Of a stretch of DNA of 64,000 nt, positions 37,459-47,461 are shown piece by piece (position 1 is the stretch's first letter; each line of letters begins with the position of its first letter). Where the stretch lies: positions 3,401,763 to 3,465,762 of the forward strand of contig NZ_CAJQUM010000001.1 of assembly GCF_907163265.1 (NCBI RefSeq), given 5' to 3'. This stretch comes from Georgfuchsia toluolica. GTDB lineage: Bacteria; Pseudomonadota; Gammaproteobacteria; Burkholderiales; Rhodocyclaceae. The notes beneath the pieces were generated by a model. That model ran no database searches. It was not told the origin of the DNA and worked only from the letters and a program-made list of their open reading frames with translations. The position numbers were made by a program, and so were the translations under genes.

Positions 37459-37914
37459 ATGTCTGAGAACAAGGAATCAAAAAAGCCGGAAAAAAAGCCG
37501 GCGGAAAAGAAGCCGGATATCACATTTTTCCATCCAGACCTGTTGCAGGTTCCGGAAAATGGGGATCCACCCTATTTGACAGGCTATCGCTGCAAGAGCT
37601 GCGGAAACTTGGATTTCCCGAAACCGACCATCTGCCTGAATTGTTGGGGCGAGGAGTTTGAGGTCGTTCCCTTGAGTCGCAAGGGTGTGCTCTACAGCGT
37701 TTCCGATATCTTTATCGGACAGGCTGGGATGAAGACGCCTTATATATTTGGTTACATCGATCTTCCGGAGAACCTGCGGATCCTGGCGCAATTGCAGGGA
37801 GAGCCCGGAACCTACAAATGCGACGATCAGGTTGAACTGACCGTCGGGCCGATCAGGATGAATCGGGATGGCCTACCGATCATAAGCTATATGTTTCGGA
37901 AAGCTGCCAATTAA
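37459..37914 (+). CDS. bbsA: Benzoylsuccinyl-CoA thiolase, Zn-ribbon/OB-fold subunit BbsA
   Basis: BbsA is the small DUF35-type partner of thiolase BbsB, which cleaves benzoylsuccinyl-CoA to benzoyl-CoA + succinyl-CoA. The 151-residue protein has a Lys/Pro-rich N-terminus (about 1-20), a rubredoxin-like zinc ribbon with CKSCG and CLNCW, and an OB-fold C-terminal part. It is the first gene of the bbs operon and lies 48 bp before bbsB. Confidence 0.92.
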   Translation: MSENKESKKPEKKPAEKKPDITFFHPDLLQVPENGDPPYLTGYRCKSCGNLDFPKPTICLNCWGEEFEVVPLSRKGVLYSVSDIFIGQAGMKTPYIFGYIDLPENLRILAQLQGEPGTYKCDDQVELTVGPIRMNRDGLPIISYMFRKAAN

Positions 37915-37962
37915 ATTAATTGTTAATTTCGGACTTTCCTTTCTTCTTTAGGTGCGCAAAAA

Positions 37963-39132
37963 ATGAAGCTAATGCGTGATGTGTATATTGCCGGTGTCGG
38001 CGAAACGAAATTCGGCAAACACCAGATCGACTACGACGTGCTTGGTCGAATGGCGGCGTTTGAAGCCATGAAGAATTCAAATATCAATCGTCCAGATATT
38101 GTGCAAAGCGCCTATGTCGGCAATGGCATGAATGGCATTGTGACCGGACAAACGGTTTTCAAAGATTTGGGAATGTGTGGGCGGCTGCCCATCATCAACG
38201 TGGAAAGCGCTTGTTCCGCGGGTGGCATGGCCGTGTATTCGGCGATCAAGGATGTTGCCACTGGTATGACGGATATATCTATCGGTGTCGGCGCCGAGAA
38301 CCACAGCCTGCACATGCAGGCGGGAACGGCGTTTTCTCCCAGCATGTCGGACATTGAAACCGTGCATGGCGCTGTGATGACCGGCAAATATGCAATGCGC
38401 GCTAATCGCTACATGTACGAGACGGGCGCGACCGTCGAGGACTTGGCCATGATTACGGTCAAGAACCGGCGCCATGCGACCAACAATCCCAATGCCTGGT
38501 TCAAGGGTGCAATCACCATCGAGGAGGTTGTCAATTCCCGCATGGTTGCCTATCCGCTGACGCTGCAACAATGCTGCGGCATTGCCGACGGCGCCGGCGC
38601 GGTGGTGGTCTGCTCCAAGGAAATGATTCAGAAATTGGGTGTACACAAGCCGATCCGGGTGGCGGGCGCCGTTGTCCAGTCTGGCCCCTATCACAATCGT
38701 CCGCGGGATATCACTGCCGACGACATCACCGAAGCCTGCGCCGAGCAGTTGTACGAGGAGTCCGGCATCGGCCCGGAGGAAGTGAATATCGTCGAATTGC
38801 ATGATGCCTTCACCATTGCCGAACTACTCTATTACGAATGCATGGGTTTGTGCAAGAAAGGTGAGGGCTTGAAATATCTGCGCGATGGCAATTCCACCCA
38901 CGGCGGCAAATGTGTCGTCAGCCCACGCGGTGGTATGCTCTCCTACGGTCATCCGATCGGCGCTTCGGGGGCAGCGCAGATTGCCGCCTGTGTCAAGCAG
39001 ATGCGCAGTGAATGTCACGGATTTCAGGTCGACCCCGTGCCGCGCATCGCCATGACGCATGTGACCGGCGGCGGTCTTTCCGGAACCGAGCATGCAGCAT
39101 GCACTATGCATATGCTGATCAGCGATTGGTAA
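37963..39132 (+). CDS. bbsB: Benzoylsuccinyl-CoA thiolase, catalytic subunit BbsB
   Basis: The 389-residue protein is of the SCP-x/thiolase-like family. The active-site Cys is in [13 protein letters not shown] (about residue 85), and His motifs lie in NIVELHDAF and [14 protein letters not shown]. With BbsA it performs the final, CoA-dependent cleavage of anaerobic toluene oxidation. The order bbsA-B-C-D-E-F-G-H equals that of Thauera and Azoarcus. Confidence 0.93.
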   Translation: MKLMRDVYIAGVGETKFGKHQIDYDVLGRMAAFEAMKNSNINRPDIVQSAYVGNGMNGIVTGQTVFKDLGMCGRLPIINVESACSAGGMAVYSAIKDVATGMTDISIGVGAENHSLHMQAGTAFSPSMSDIETVHGAVMTGKYAMRANRYMYETGATVEDLAMITVKNRRHATNNPNAWFKGAITIEEVVNSRMVAYPLTLQQCCGIADGAGAVVVCSKEMIQKLGVHKPIRVAGAVVQSGPYHNRPRDITADDITEACAEQLYEESGIGPEEVNIVELHDAFTIAELLYYECMGLCKKGEGLKYLRDGNSTHGGKCVVSPRGGMLSYGHPIGASGAAQIAACVKQMRSECHGFQVDPVPRIAMTHVTGGGLSGTEHAACTMHMLISDW

Positions 39133-39172
39133 TGTGCTTCTGGCAATCAAAACTTGGCGTGAGGTAAGGAAG

Positions 39173-39925
39173 ATGCAGGCAAAGGTTAAGGGTAGGGTGG
39201 CGCTGATTGTCGGCGCCAGTGACGAGGTCGGCGCGGCGATTGCGCAGCAATTGGCCGGCGCCGGCGCGAGCGTGGTGCTATGCGACAAGGAATCGCAGCC
39301 GTTGGAAGCGCTCAGCGCAAAAATTGCCGCCGCCGGTGGCGTGGCGACGACCTTCAGAGTGGATATGTCCAATTCCGCAGCAATAGACAAATGCATAGCG
39401 GAGATACTTGCCCGTCACGGCAGGATAGATATTTTGGTGAACAACGGCCCCGAATCGGAGAGCAAGGCGCTGAGCGATCTGTCTGCACAAGACTTCGCCG
39501 CGACGCTCAACAGCTCGCTCGGTACGCAGTTCCATTTTCTGCGCGGAATCGTACCCGTCATGCAGAAGAACAATGGCGGCAGAGTCATCAACATCAGCAG
39601 CCTGAACTACCTCGGTATACCCAAGAACGCCGATACGGCGGCTGCCAAGTCGGCGCTGTTCGGGCTGACTCGGTCAATTGCATTAGAAGTGGCACGCAGC
39701 AATGTCACCGTCAACTGCGTCGTCAAAGGCGATATCGCCACGGCAAACCTGTCGGAAGAGCAGCAGACGAAGATATCTGGCGGCATTCCGGTCAAGAGGA
39801 TGGGTACCCCCGCCGATGTTTCCTATGCAGTAGGTTTCTTCGCCTCGGATACGTCGGACTACATCACTGGGCAGACCTTCTTCGTGTGCGGTGGGAAGAG
39901 CGATTATTTTTCGATGTCCGTTTGA
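39173..39925 (+). CDS. bbsC: 2-(alpha-hydroxybenzyl)succinyl-CoA dehydrogenase subunit BbsC (SDR fold, non-catalytic)
   Basis: This SDR-family protein has 250 residues from ATG 39173, preceded by GGTAAGGAAG. Its cofactor loop is altered (VGASDEVGAAIA) and the catalytic Tyr of Tyr-x3-Lys is missing: the segment reads TAAAKSALFG, with Thr where Tyr should be. It is therefore probably a structural partner of BbsD in a heteromeric dehydrogenase, as known for BbsCD. It lies 15 bp before bbsD. Confidence 0.9.
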   Translation: MQAKVKGRVALIVGASDEVGAAIAQQLAGAGASVVLCDKESQPLEALSAKIAAAGGVATTFRVDMSNSAAIDKCIAEILARHGRIDILVNNGPESESKALSDLSAQDFAATLNSSLGTQFHFLRGIVPVMQKNNGGRVINISSLNYLGIPKNADTAAAKSALFGLTRSIALEVARSNVTVNCVVKGDIATANLSEEQQTKISGGIPVKRMGTPADVSYAVGFFASDTSDYITGQTFFVCGGKSDYFSMSV

Positions 39926-39940
39926 GCTAGAGGCTTACAC

Positions 39941-40687
39941 ATGGGAATAGCAAATAGAGTGGCTTTGATCACCGGTTCCGCAAGCGGCATGGGAAAACAA
40001 ACCGCGCAACGCTTGGCCGAAAACGGAGCCGCAGTCGTCATCAATGATATAGATCCAGTCAAGGTACAAAACACGGTTGATGAATTTAAGCAACAAGGCC
40101 TGCGCGTAAAAGGGATCGTTGCGGATATCAGCAACGCCGAAGCGGTCAAGAACATGGTGCAGCAGGCGATAGCGGAGTTCGGCCGGATCGACATTCTGGT
40201 CAACAATGCAGGGCTGGAAAAAGCCGGTGCTCTCAGAAAACTCACTGAGTCTGACTGGGATATTACGATTGATGTCAATCTTAAAGGCACATTTTTGTGT
40301 ACTCAGGCTGTTCATGCCAACATGGTTGAAAATAAACACGGTCGCGTCATCAACATCGCCTCGCGAGCATGGCTCGGTGGTCCTGGCCAGATTCCATATT
40401 CCTCAGCGAAAGCTGGGGTAGTGGGAATGACACGCGCCTTGGCGCTGGAATTGGGGAAGAGCGGCGTTACCACCAACTGCATTGCGCCCGGACTGATTCA
40501 TACACCAATGTGGGATGCTCTGCCGGAGAAAGACCGCAATTTCCTACTCACGAAACAACCGACAGGAAGACTGGGAAACGCCGATAATATTGCGGACGCG
40601 GTACTTTTTCTTGTCGACGATGATGCCAGCTTCATCAATGGCCAAGTGCTCTATGTCTGTGGAGGTAGAAGCCTGTTTGCTGGCTAA
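39941..40687 (+). CDS. bbsD: 2-(alpha-hydroxybenzyl)succinyl-CoA dehydrogenase, catalytic subunit BbsD
   Basis: The 248-residue classical SDR has intact TGSASGMGKQTA, NNAG and YSSAKAG (Tyr-x3-Lys). It oxidises the hydroxyl formed by BbsH to benzoylsuccinyl-CoA with NAD+. BbsC, directly upstream, lacks the catalytic Tyr, so BbsD must carry the activity. Confidence 0.92.
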   Translation: MGIANRVALITGSASGMGKQTAQRLAENGAAVVINDIDPVKVQNTVDEFKQQGLRVKGIVADISNAEAVKNMVQQAIAEFGRIDILVNNAGLEKAGALRKLTESDWDITIDVNLKGTFLCTQAVHANMVENKHGRVINIASRAWLGGPGQIPYSSAKAGVVGMTRALALELGKSGVTTNCIAPGLIHTPMWDALPEKDRNFLLTKQPTGRLGNADNIADAVLFLVDDDASFINGQVLYVCGGRSLFAG

Positions 40688-40735
40688 TAACAGGCTGGCG
40701 ATAATGAATAAATATACCCGTATTGAATAGTTATT

Positions 40736-41965
40736 ATGGAACAGAGCTATTTCTCAAAGCTTAAAATATTAGACTTCACGGGGGAGCTAGGACCCTATAC
40801 GGCAAAAATGTTTGCCGGCATTGGTGCCGAGGTTATTCATCTCGAACCTCTTGGCGGGGATCCGCTCAGGCAATCGGGACCCTTTTACAAGAATGCCAAA
40901 AGCCAGGAATCAAGCCTGCCATTTTGCTACTTCAACAGCGGCAAGCGCGGTCTTGCGCTTGATTTGAAGCATGCTGCCGGCAAGAAAATATTTCGGCAAC
41001 TTTGCACTGATGCCGACCTGTTGATCGAAAGTTTTGTTCCGGGTTATCTCCAGCAACAAGGCCTCTCCTATGAAGAGCTGAGTGCTAATAATCCCAAGCT
41101 GGTTCAGACTTCGATCACCCCGTTTGGCCATAGCGGGCCTTTATCGCAGCAAGCCGGTTCGGATCTGATTTGTTCCGCAATGAGCGGTTTCCTGTATCTG
41201 GCTGGGGTGGGGCATGAGAAGCCGGTTCGCTCTCCCGACAACCAGGCTTATCGGATGGCCGAGGCCTATGCAGCTGTGGGTAGCGCGATCGCTTTGTTCA
41301 ATGCCAAGAGGACAGGCAAGGGACAGTTCGTCGATGTCGCCTGCATCGAGGCCGGCGCGGGCGCACTGGAAAATGCCGCCCAGTTCTGGGATCTGGAAGG
41401 AAAAATCCGGCGTGGGCGCGGGCGTGAGGCGGGCAGTGCGACTCTGCATCCCTGCGCCGACGGTTACGTTGCGATTGTGGCAATCATGGGCAAGAACAAG
41501 GTGATGTGGGACCCGTTCGTCGAATGGATGAAGCAGGAAGGTGTCGAGGAATGGTCGGTTTTCGATGATGACAAGTGGATTGAATCCGCTTATCGCGAGT
41601 CGGCAGAGGGCTACAATACGTTTTGCAGAATCTTCGAGAAATACACGCTCAAGCATGACAAGCGCTATTTATACGAAACCGGACAAAGGTTCAGTGTCGC
41701 CATCACTCCGGTCAGCAACGGCAAGGATCTGCTCGAAAACCCGCAACTGGACTATCGTGGCTTTTGGCAGCGAGTGCACAACGATACTCTCGACGGCGAT
41801 GTCGTCTATCCCGGAGCTCCGTATGAATTCGGAGAGATCAAATGGCGGTTGGGAAGGAATGCGCCAAGACTGGGGGAACATACTGGCGAGATTCTGCGCG
41901 AGCATGGCTATTCAAACGAAGATATCAGCGCCTTGGTGAAAGCAGGAGCAGTTTATGCAGAATAG
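40736..41965 (+). CDS. bbsE: Succinyl-CoA:(R)-benzylsuccinate CoA-transferase subunit BbsE
   Basis: The 409-residue class III (CaiB/BaiF) CoA-transferase starts with [28 protein letters not shown] and continues with [10 protein letters not shown] and [15 protein letters not shown]. It activates benzylsuccinate to benzylsuccinyl-CoA using succinyl-CoA released by BbsAB. It overlaps bbsF by 11 bp, in line with an E/F heteromer. Confidence 0.92.
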   Translation: MEQSYFSKLKILDFTGELGPYTAKMFAGIGAEVIHLEPLGGDPLRQSGPFYKNAKSQESSLPFCYFNSGKRGLALDLKHAAGKKIFRQLCTDADLLIESFVPGYLQQQGLSYEELSANNPKLVQTSITPFGHSGPLSQQAGSDLICSAMSGFLYLAGVGHEKPVRSPDNQAYRMAEAYAAVGSAIALFNAKRTGKGQFVDVACIEAGAGALENAAQFWDLEGKIRRGRGREAGSATLHPCADGYVAIVAIMGKNKVMWDPFVEWMKQEGVEEWSVFDDDKWIESAYRESAEGYNTFCRIFEKYTLKHDKRYLYETGQRFSVAITPVSNGKDLLENPQLDYRGFWQRVHNDTLDGDVVYPGAPYEFGEIKWRLGRNAPRLGEHTGEILREHGYSNEDISALVKAGAVYAE

Positions 41966-43184
41966 CTTTGAACGGGCCTTGCAAGGCATCGTTGTGTGCG
42001 ATTTCTCTTGGGTCGGCGCCGGACCGATCGCAACCGGAGTGCTTGCCCAATGCGGCGCTGAAGTCATCAAGATTGAAAGCATCAAGCGTCCCGACATTCT
42101 GAGAAAGGGAGAACCTTTCAAGGATGGCGACAGCACGGGTATGGATCGTAGCGGTTATTTTGCCAACCGCAACGCCAACAAGAAAGATATCGCGCTCAAC
42201 ATGGGCCACCCGGATGCGCGCGAAGTGGCGGTGCGGCTGATCAAGAAGAGTGACATCATCATCAATAACTTCCGCGTCGGCCAGATGGAAAAGTGGCATC
42301 TGGGCTGGGAGGATATCCAGAAAATAAATCCCAGAATCATTTATGTCACGATGAGCCTGCAGGGTATTACCGGACCGCACAGTAAGTACATGGGTTATGG
42401 CGTAAACCTCAACGCGCTGTGCGGGCTTACGGCGAGAGCCGCTTTCCCGGGCAAGCCGCCGTTCGGTACCGGGACTAATTACACCGATCATGTCATGGTG
42501 CCGACCCATACCCTGTTCGGGATCATGGCCGCATTGCTTGAAAGAGAGACGACTGGACGGGGACAGACAGTAACCGTATCCCAACTTGAGGCCGCCATCA
42601 GCATGGTGCCCACCGATGCCATGGCTTATGCGGCCAACGGCGAGGTGCTGCCACCGATGGGCTGCGGTGACCCGCAGGCGGCGCCGCATGGCGTGTATAC
42701 GACGCTGGGTTATCGGAAATGGATTGCCATAGCGGTTTTCACCGAAGACGAATGGCGCGCTCTGAAAAAGGTCATGGGTGATCCGGTCTGGGCGCAGGAC
42801 GAAAAGTTTTCTACTCTGGAAGCCAGGCTGCGCCACCAGGAGGAACTGGATGCGCGTATTGAAGCCTGGACGGCGGGACAGTATTCCGACTGGCTGATGG
42901 ACGAGTTGCTACGCAATGGCGTCAAGGCGGGAATGGTCAAGGATGCCCGAGAGGCGATCGAGGACCAGCATCTGCGACAGCGCGGATTCTGGGCCTATCT
43001 CGACCATCCAGTGGTTGGCGTCAGTTTGTACAATCGCGTACCGGTCAAGTTCTCGCGTACGCCGGCAATTATGGAAACCGCGGCACCGTCGATCGGCCAG
43101 CATACCAAGGAAGTGCTGAATGGGATGCTGGGCTACTCAGAGCAGGAAATTCAGAAAATGACGAGCGACGAAGTCCTGGTTTAA
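41955..43184 (+). CDS. bbsF: Succinyl-CoA:(R)-benzylsuccinate CoA-transferase subunit BbsF
   Basis: The 409-residue paralogue of BbsE in the CaiB/BaiF family ([40 protein letters not shown]). The segment [11 protein letters not shown] contains the Asp expected to carry the acyl-anhydride intermediate. The ATG lies inside the end of bbsE. Confidence 0.92.
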   Translation: MQNSFERALQGIVVCDFSWVGAGPIATGVLAQCGAEVIKIESIKRPDILRKGEPFKDGDSTGMDRSGYFANRNANKKDIALNMGHPDAREVAVRLIKKSDIIINNFRVGQMEKWHLGWEDIQKINPRIIYVTMSLQGITGPHSKYMGYGVNLNALCGLTARAAFPGKPPFGTGTNYTDHVMVPTHTLFGIMAALLERETTGRGQTVTVSQLEAAISMVPTDAMAYAANGEVLPPMGCGDPQAAPHGVYTTLGYRKWIAIAVFTEDEWRALKKVMGDPVWAQDEKFSTLEARLRHQEELDARIEAWTAGQYSDWLMDELLRNGVKAGMVKDAREAIEDQHLRQRGFWAYLDHPVVGVSLYNRVPVKFSRTPAIMETAAPSIGQHTKEVLNGMLGYSEQEIQKMTSDEVLV

Positions 43185-43263
43185 GCCGTTTCGTCTGAAA
43201 CAGGAAAAATTGACGCTGCAACGCTTGGCAAATCATTTTGCATGACAATCTTTGGTGAATTAC

Positions 43264-44490
43264 ATGGACTTTTCGATATCCCAAGAACAAATGATGTTGA
43301 AGGAACTGGCGCAGAAGTTCACAACCAATGAACTGATGCCTCTGGAAAAGGTTTTGCTCGAGCGCGAAATGCGGATGTGGACGGACCATTACAGCTTGTT
43401 GCCCGACGACAGTCTGGCCAAACTGCTGAAGATTTCCAAGGATATGGGCTTCTGGGGCATCGAAGTCGAAGAAAAATTTGGCGGGCAGGGCTTGGGGATG
43501 TTCGCCAAGACCCTGGTGGTCGAGGAAATGTCCAAATCCCTGGTGGGTTTTTCACACCATGCCTTCACTCTGCCGCCCGATGCGCCAAATTTGTACTACT
43601 TGAACGAGTGCTGCAGCGACGCACAGCGGGAAAAATATCTGATGCCCTACTGCAACGGTGAAATCGATTCGGCTATGGCAGCAACCGAGCCGGATGCTGG
43701 ATCCGATGTAAGCGGCCTCAAGACAACGGCGGTGCGCAAAGATGGCAGGTGGGTCATCAACGGTTCAAAACTGTTCATCAGCAAGTGCGACAGAGACAAG
43801 CTGCTGTTTATCGTGATTGCAGTTACCGACAAGGCCGCTACTTCGAAAGGCAGGTTTACGGCGTTCCTGGTGGAAAAAGGCATGCCGGGCATCGAGATCG
43901 GCAGCGAGACGCCGGTCATCGGCGCGATGCCGACCTGGTCGGTGTATTTCGACAATCTTACGGTGGGCGACGAAGCGGTGCTGGGCGAAGTGGGCAATGC
44001 CTTTATCCCGCTACAGAACCGCTTCGGCGTGCGGCGCATCGAACTGGCGGCACATTGCACCGGAATGGCAGAGCGCGTGATTCAGATGATGATCGACCAG
44101 GCCAACGTGCGCAAGACTTTCGGAGAATTACTGGCGGAACGGCAGACGGTTCAGAACTGGATCGCCGACTCGACCATCGAACTGGAAATGGTACGCATGC
44201 TGCTCTATTACGCCGCCTGGAAGTCGGATCAGGGTTACAAGGATATGCGCGTCGAGGCCGCTGCCTTGAAGGTTGCGGCCACCGAAATGCTGACAAAGAT
44301 CGTTGATCGCGCCATGCAGCTCTATGGTGGCATGGGCATGGCACGCGAAACCGGGCTGGAATACGTGGCACGCATGGCCAGGGTATGGCGCATCATCGAA
44401 GGCCCATCGGAAATTCATCGTATTTCCATTGCGAAAATGCTACTCAAGGATCAGAAGACCTACAGTCCGCATATTGCCGCCAAGGAATAG
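43264..44490 (+). CDS. bbsG: (R)-benzylsuccinyl-CoA dehydrogenase BbsG
   Basis: The FAD acyl-CoA dehydrogenase has 408 residues from ATG 43264 (MDFSISQEQM). The family motifs AATEPDAGSDVSG and YGGMGMARETGLEYVARMAR are present, with the putative catalytic Glu in WRIIEGPSEIHR. It forms phenylitaconyl-CoA and passes electrons to ETF. An alternative ATG at 43252 adds four residues; neither has a strong ribosome-binding site. Confidence 0.92.
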   Translation: MDFSISQEQMMLKELAQKFTTNELMPLEKVLLEREMRMWTDHYSLLPDDSLAKLLKISKDMGFWGIEVEEKFGGQGLGMFAKTLVVEEMSKSLVGFSHHAFTLPPDAPNLYYLNECCSDAQREKYLMPYCNGEIDSAMAATEPDAGSDVSGLKTTAVRKDGRWVINGSKLFISKCDRDKLLFIVIAVTDKAATSKGRFTAFLVEKGMPGIEIGSETPVIGAMPTWSVYFDNLTVGDEAVLGEVGNAFIPLQNRFGVRRIELAAHCTGMAERVIQMMIDQANVRKTFGELLAERQTVQNWIADSTIELEMVRMLLYYAAWKSDQGYKDMRVEAAALKVAATEMLTKIVDRAMQLYGGMGMARETGLEYVARMARVWRIIEGPSEIHRISIAKMLLKDQKTYSPHIAAKE

Positions 44491-44538
44491 CCTCAGGTAC
44501 TGCGGAATCACAGTAACAATTCAAGGATGGAGAAGGAT

Positions 44539-45309
44539 ATGCCAGTCGGTTTTGAAGTCAAGAATCATGTCGCTTATATCACGCTGAACCGTCCGGAGGC
44601 GATGAACGCCCTCGACCCCGAATCGATCGCCGACCTGAATCGGCATTGGCACGAAGTCGCCAGCAACCCGGACATCCGGGTCGCGGTGCTGACTGGTTCC
44701 GGGCCGAAATCCTTCTGCACCGGCACCGACATGAAGGCTTCACCACCGCCGACCGAATGTATGGCGGCCATTTACCTGCGCGACGGCATGCCGATCGTGC
44801 CGGCGATGAAAATGTGGAAGCCGATCATCGCCGCCATCAATGGATTCGCTGTCGGCGGCGGACTGGAAATTGCTCTCGCGTGCGATCTTCGCATCTCCAG
44901 TTCCAATGCCAAGTTCGGCCTGACTGAAGTCAAGGTGGCGAGCCTTGCCGGACTGAACGGTACGCAGCTGTTGCCAAGGTCTATTCCCCAGGCAGTGGCC
45001 ATGAAAATGCTGCTAACAGGTGAAATGATCAGCGCTGAAGAAGCACTCCGCTACGGTTTGGTCAGCGATGTAGTAGCACCAGAAGAACTGATGAACCTTG
45101 CCACCAAGTATGCAGAGAAGATTGCCAGTGCTGCGCCCCTCAGTGTTCAGGCGGCGAAGCAGGCGGCCATCCTCGGTCAGGATATGCCACGCGAACATGG
45201 CATTCTCTTCTCCCACTTGCTATGGGGGGTTCTGCGCGATACCGAGGATCGCAAAGAGGGCTTCAAGGCCTTCGCGGAAAAACGCAGTCCAGTTTATCGC
45301 GGAGTTTGA
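44539..45309 (+). CDS. bbsH: Phenylitaconyl-CoA hydratase BbsH
   Basis: The crotonase-family hydratase has 256 residues from ATG 44539, chosen because GGAGAAGG lies just upstream. Oxyanion-hole segments KSFCTGTDMKAS and NGFAVGGGLEIALACDLRI are present. It hydrates phenylitaconyl-CoA to 2-(alpha-hydroxybenzyl)succinyl-CoA. It ends the canonical bbs set; a MaoC-like gene follows. Confidence 0.92.
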   Translation: MPVGFEVKNHVAYITLNRPEAMNALDPESIADLNRHWHEVASNPDIRVAVLTGSGPKSFCTGTDMKASPPPTECMAAIYLRDGMPIVPAMKMWKPIIAAINGFAVGGGLEIALACDLRISSSNAKFGLTEVKVASLAGLNGTQLLPRSIPQAVAMKMLLTGEMISAEEALRYGLVSDVVAPEELMNLATKYAEKIASAAPLSVQAAKQAAILGQDMPREHGILFSHLLWGVLRDTEDRKEGFKAFAEKRSPVYRGV

Positions 45310-45372
45310 TCGACGACGCTTGCAGGGCTTGATCAAATTGGCTCTAGAAAGCAATGAGGCCAATGTGAATAT

Positions 45373-45837
45373 ATGAAAATTATCAATTTTGAAAAAATTG
45401 ACGCTCTTAATGCAAGTATTGGAAAAGAGATCGCCGTAAGTGACTGGAAAGAAATATCGCAAGAGGATATTGATCGATTCGGGGTCACCACGGGAGACAA
45501 TCATTGGATACATACTGACGTAACTCGGGCAAAAGAAAATTCTCCATTTGGAGAGACTATTGCACAGGGGTTTTTGTCACTATGTTTTCTCGCCAATTTT
45601 TCCAAGGAAATTCTCTCTAGAGATAATGATTGTGTCTGCATTAACTACGGACTTAACCGAGTTCGGTTTCCTGCCCCGGTGAGAGCTGGCCAGCGAATTC
45701 GTGCCCATTTGGTACTTTCCTCGGTGCATAAACTTATTGGCGGCGGAAATGTAACGTGGAATGGTACTGTTGAAATCGAGAATTGCGAAAAACCCGCATG
45801 CTACGCCGAAATGCTCTCTCAGTACTTACATATATGA
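45373..45837 (+). CDS. MaoC-like (R)-specific enoyl-CoA hydratase domain protein
   Basis: The 154-residue hot-dog protein carries the hydratase-2 motif GVTTGDNHWIHTD (Asp and His of the catalytic pair) near residues 36-48. It lies 63 bp after bbsH on the same strand and may be co-transcribed. Its base composition is clearly more AT-rich than the bbs genes before it, a hint of separate origin. Its role in toluene degradation is unknown; the (R)-hydratase activity is inferred from the family. Confidence 0.8.
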   Translation: MKIINFEKIDALNASIGKEIAVSDWKEISQEDIDRFGVTTGDNHWIHTDVTRAKENSPFGETIAQGFLSLCFLANFSKEILSRDNDCVCINYGLNRVRFPAPVRAGQRIRAHLVLSSVHKLIGGGNVTWNGTVEIENCEKPACYAEMLSQYLHI

Positions 45838-45917
45838 CCTCAGCAATTCAACTGAGCATTCCCAGAAAATTTGTCTTCCAAGAGGAGAGGTATAGACTTG
45901 TTTATACTTGGAAGGAG

Positions 45918-46320
45918 TGACCTGACCGGATATTTTTGGACCAAGCTGATCAAGAGATAATGGCTCCTCAGATGAGAAGTTGGCATGAAGAAGAGCAGGT
46001 CGTCAGGATATTGCGCGAGGCAGATCGGGATTCGGTAGTTGATGTCGCCAAACGGCATGGAATCAGCAAGGCATCGATCTACGCCTGGCGCAAGCGGCTT
46101 GGTGAGATGATCAGCAGACCATAAAAACCGTGGACACTATTCGACTAGCCACTCATCACTCAATGTGGATCAGTTGAACGCTTACTATCGATTGCCGCTG
46201 ATGTGCGAAGCGCTGTCACTGGCTACCGGGCATGGAAATGAGGCGGCAAGCCGGACAAGATGCGCCTGACCGATAATGTCCGGACTGGCCTGATTACTCG
46301 AGCTATCCACAAGGCGTTGA
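45918..46320 (+). pseudogene. Decayed IS3-type element (orfA plus broken orfB)
   Basis: 45960-46124 encodes an IS3-type OrfA-like HTH protein (MRSWHEEEQVVRILREADRD then VAKRHGISKASIYAWRKRL), a transposase of the HTH_Tnp_1 class. After its stop, fragments of an orfB start follow in shifting frames (YRLPLMCEALSLATG; GYRAWK; PDKMRLTDN), broken by stops. The element is dead. It marks the border between the bbs and tmo modules. Confidence 0.75.
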
Positions 46321-46344
46321 GAATGTCTGCGGGTCGCCTCAGTC

Positions 46345-46446
46345 AATTACCGACCCAGAAAATGCCTCGGCTTCAAGCCTCCTCACGAGGTCTTCATGAT
46401 GCAGCTACACTTGCGTCATAACTCCGTTGCACTTCAGGTTGAATCT
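46345..46446 (+). pseudogene. C-terminal remnant of an IS30-family transposase
   Basis: The plus strand reads NYRPRKCLGFKPPHEVFM and then HNSVALQVES, the typical end of IS30-family transposases (RPRK-LGFKTP-EVF ... VALQ). Nothing of the DDE catalytic core remains. It abuts the 3' end of tmoF. Confidence 0.7.
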
Positions 46447-46452
46447 ACCAGA

Positions 46453-47448
46453 TCAAAAGAATCGGTCATAGTGCAATTGAGTAAATGGGACTTGATGCCT
46501 GACCATCAGCATTTCTTGTACTGCGTTAACCATAGCTGGAGGGCCTGCAAAATAAAATTCGCAGTTTGCCAATTTTGGTCCGATCTCGTTTTCAACAAGT
46601 TCGTGTATGAAGCCAGTTTGGCCGGACCACTTGGCCGTGGGGTTGGACAATGCGACACGATACTTCATCGTTGTTCCATCTGCACTGGACATTTCTTCGA
46701 GTTCGGTTCTTCCGCAAATATCTTCAGCAGTTCGGGCACCGTAATAGAAATGGATCGGTACGGGTTTAGTGGAACGGAGTGCGCCCCGTGCGATGGATAG
46801 CATCGGACCTAAACCCGAGCCGCCAGCAATGCAGACAATTTCTCTGGGGCTATCTTCACGCAGCCATGCAGACCCATATGGCCCATCAATCGTGATCGCA
46901 TCACCAGGTGTCAGAATGTCGAACAGGGCATTCGTTGCCAGTCCGTCGGGTACCCGCCTTATAATGAATTGCCACAGGCCTTCCTCATTCGGCAGATTGC
47001 TCATGGAGTATGGACGCGGGCGGATGATCTCAGGTAACGTCAGTAATGCGTACTGACCTGGCAAAAACTCGGCTGGCTGTGTTCCACGAAAGCTAAATTC
47101 ACGCGTATCAAAATTGAGGGCATTTACGCTTTCAAGCACCATTTGCTGGCGTTTCGGCGTGTGTATCGGTATATATTCCGATGACGTCCGCACCCGGATC
47201 TTGCAATCCCCATTGAGAACAGACTGGCATGCGAGCCGTTTACCGCGCGCTCGGTCTCGTGCCGATAGCCCCGGCGCCTCTGGCCACCGATCGACGATGT
47301 TCCCGTCCAGTAGATCGAACCGGCAGGCACCACAGCTGCCGGCGCTACATTCGTGGGGAAATCCTATTCCCGCTCGAAGTGCCCCCGCCAGTAGGGTATC
47401 GCCGTCGTCGGCGGCAAAGCAACGACCATCTTCAAGAGTCACACTCAT
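46453..47448 (-). CDS. tmoF: Toluene monooxygenase NADH:ferredoxin reductase TmoF
   Basis: This reductase passes NADH electrons to the Rieske protein TmoC. From ATG 47448 (MSVTLEDGRCFAADDGDT) it has 331 residues: an N-terminal plant-type [2Fe-2S] domain (ECSAGSCGACRFDLLDG), an FAD domain (RPYSMSNLPN) and an NAD domain (IAGGSGLGPMLSIARGA). The longer open frame upstream overlaps tmoE and is not used. The start is 14 bp after the tmoE stop. Confidence 0.92.
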   Translation of the reverse strand: MSVTLEDGRCFAADDGDTLLAGALRAGIGFPHECSAGSCGACRFDLLDGNIVDRWPEAPGLSARDRARGKRLACQSVLNGDCKIRVRTSSEYIPIHTPKRQQMVLESVNALNFDTREFSFRGTQPAEFLPGQYALLTLPEIIRPRPYSMSNLPNEEGLWQFIIRRVPDGLATNALFDILTPGDAITIDGPYGSAWLREDSPREIVCIAGGSGLGPMLSIARGALRSTKPVPIHFYYGARTAEDICGRTELEEMSSADGTTMKYRVALSNPTAKWSGQTGFIHELVENEIGPKLANCEFYFAGPPAMVNAVQEMLMVRHQVPFTQLHYDRFF

Positions 47449-47461
47449 GGTTGGCCAGTGC

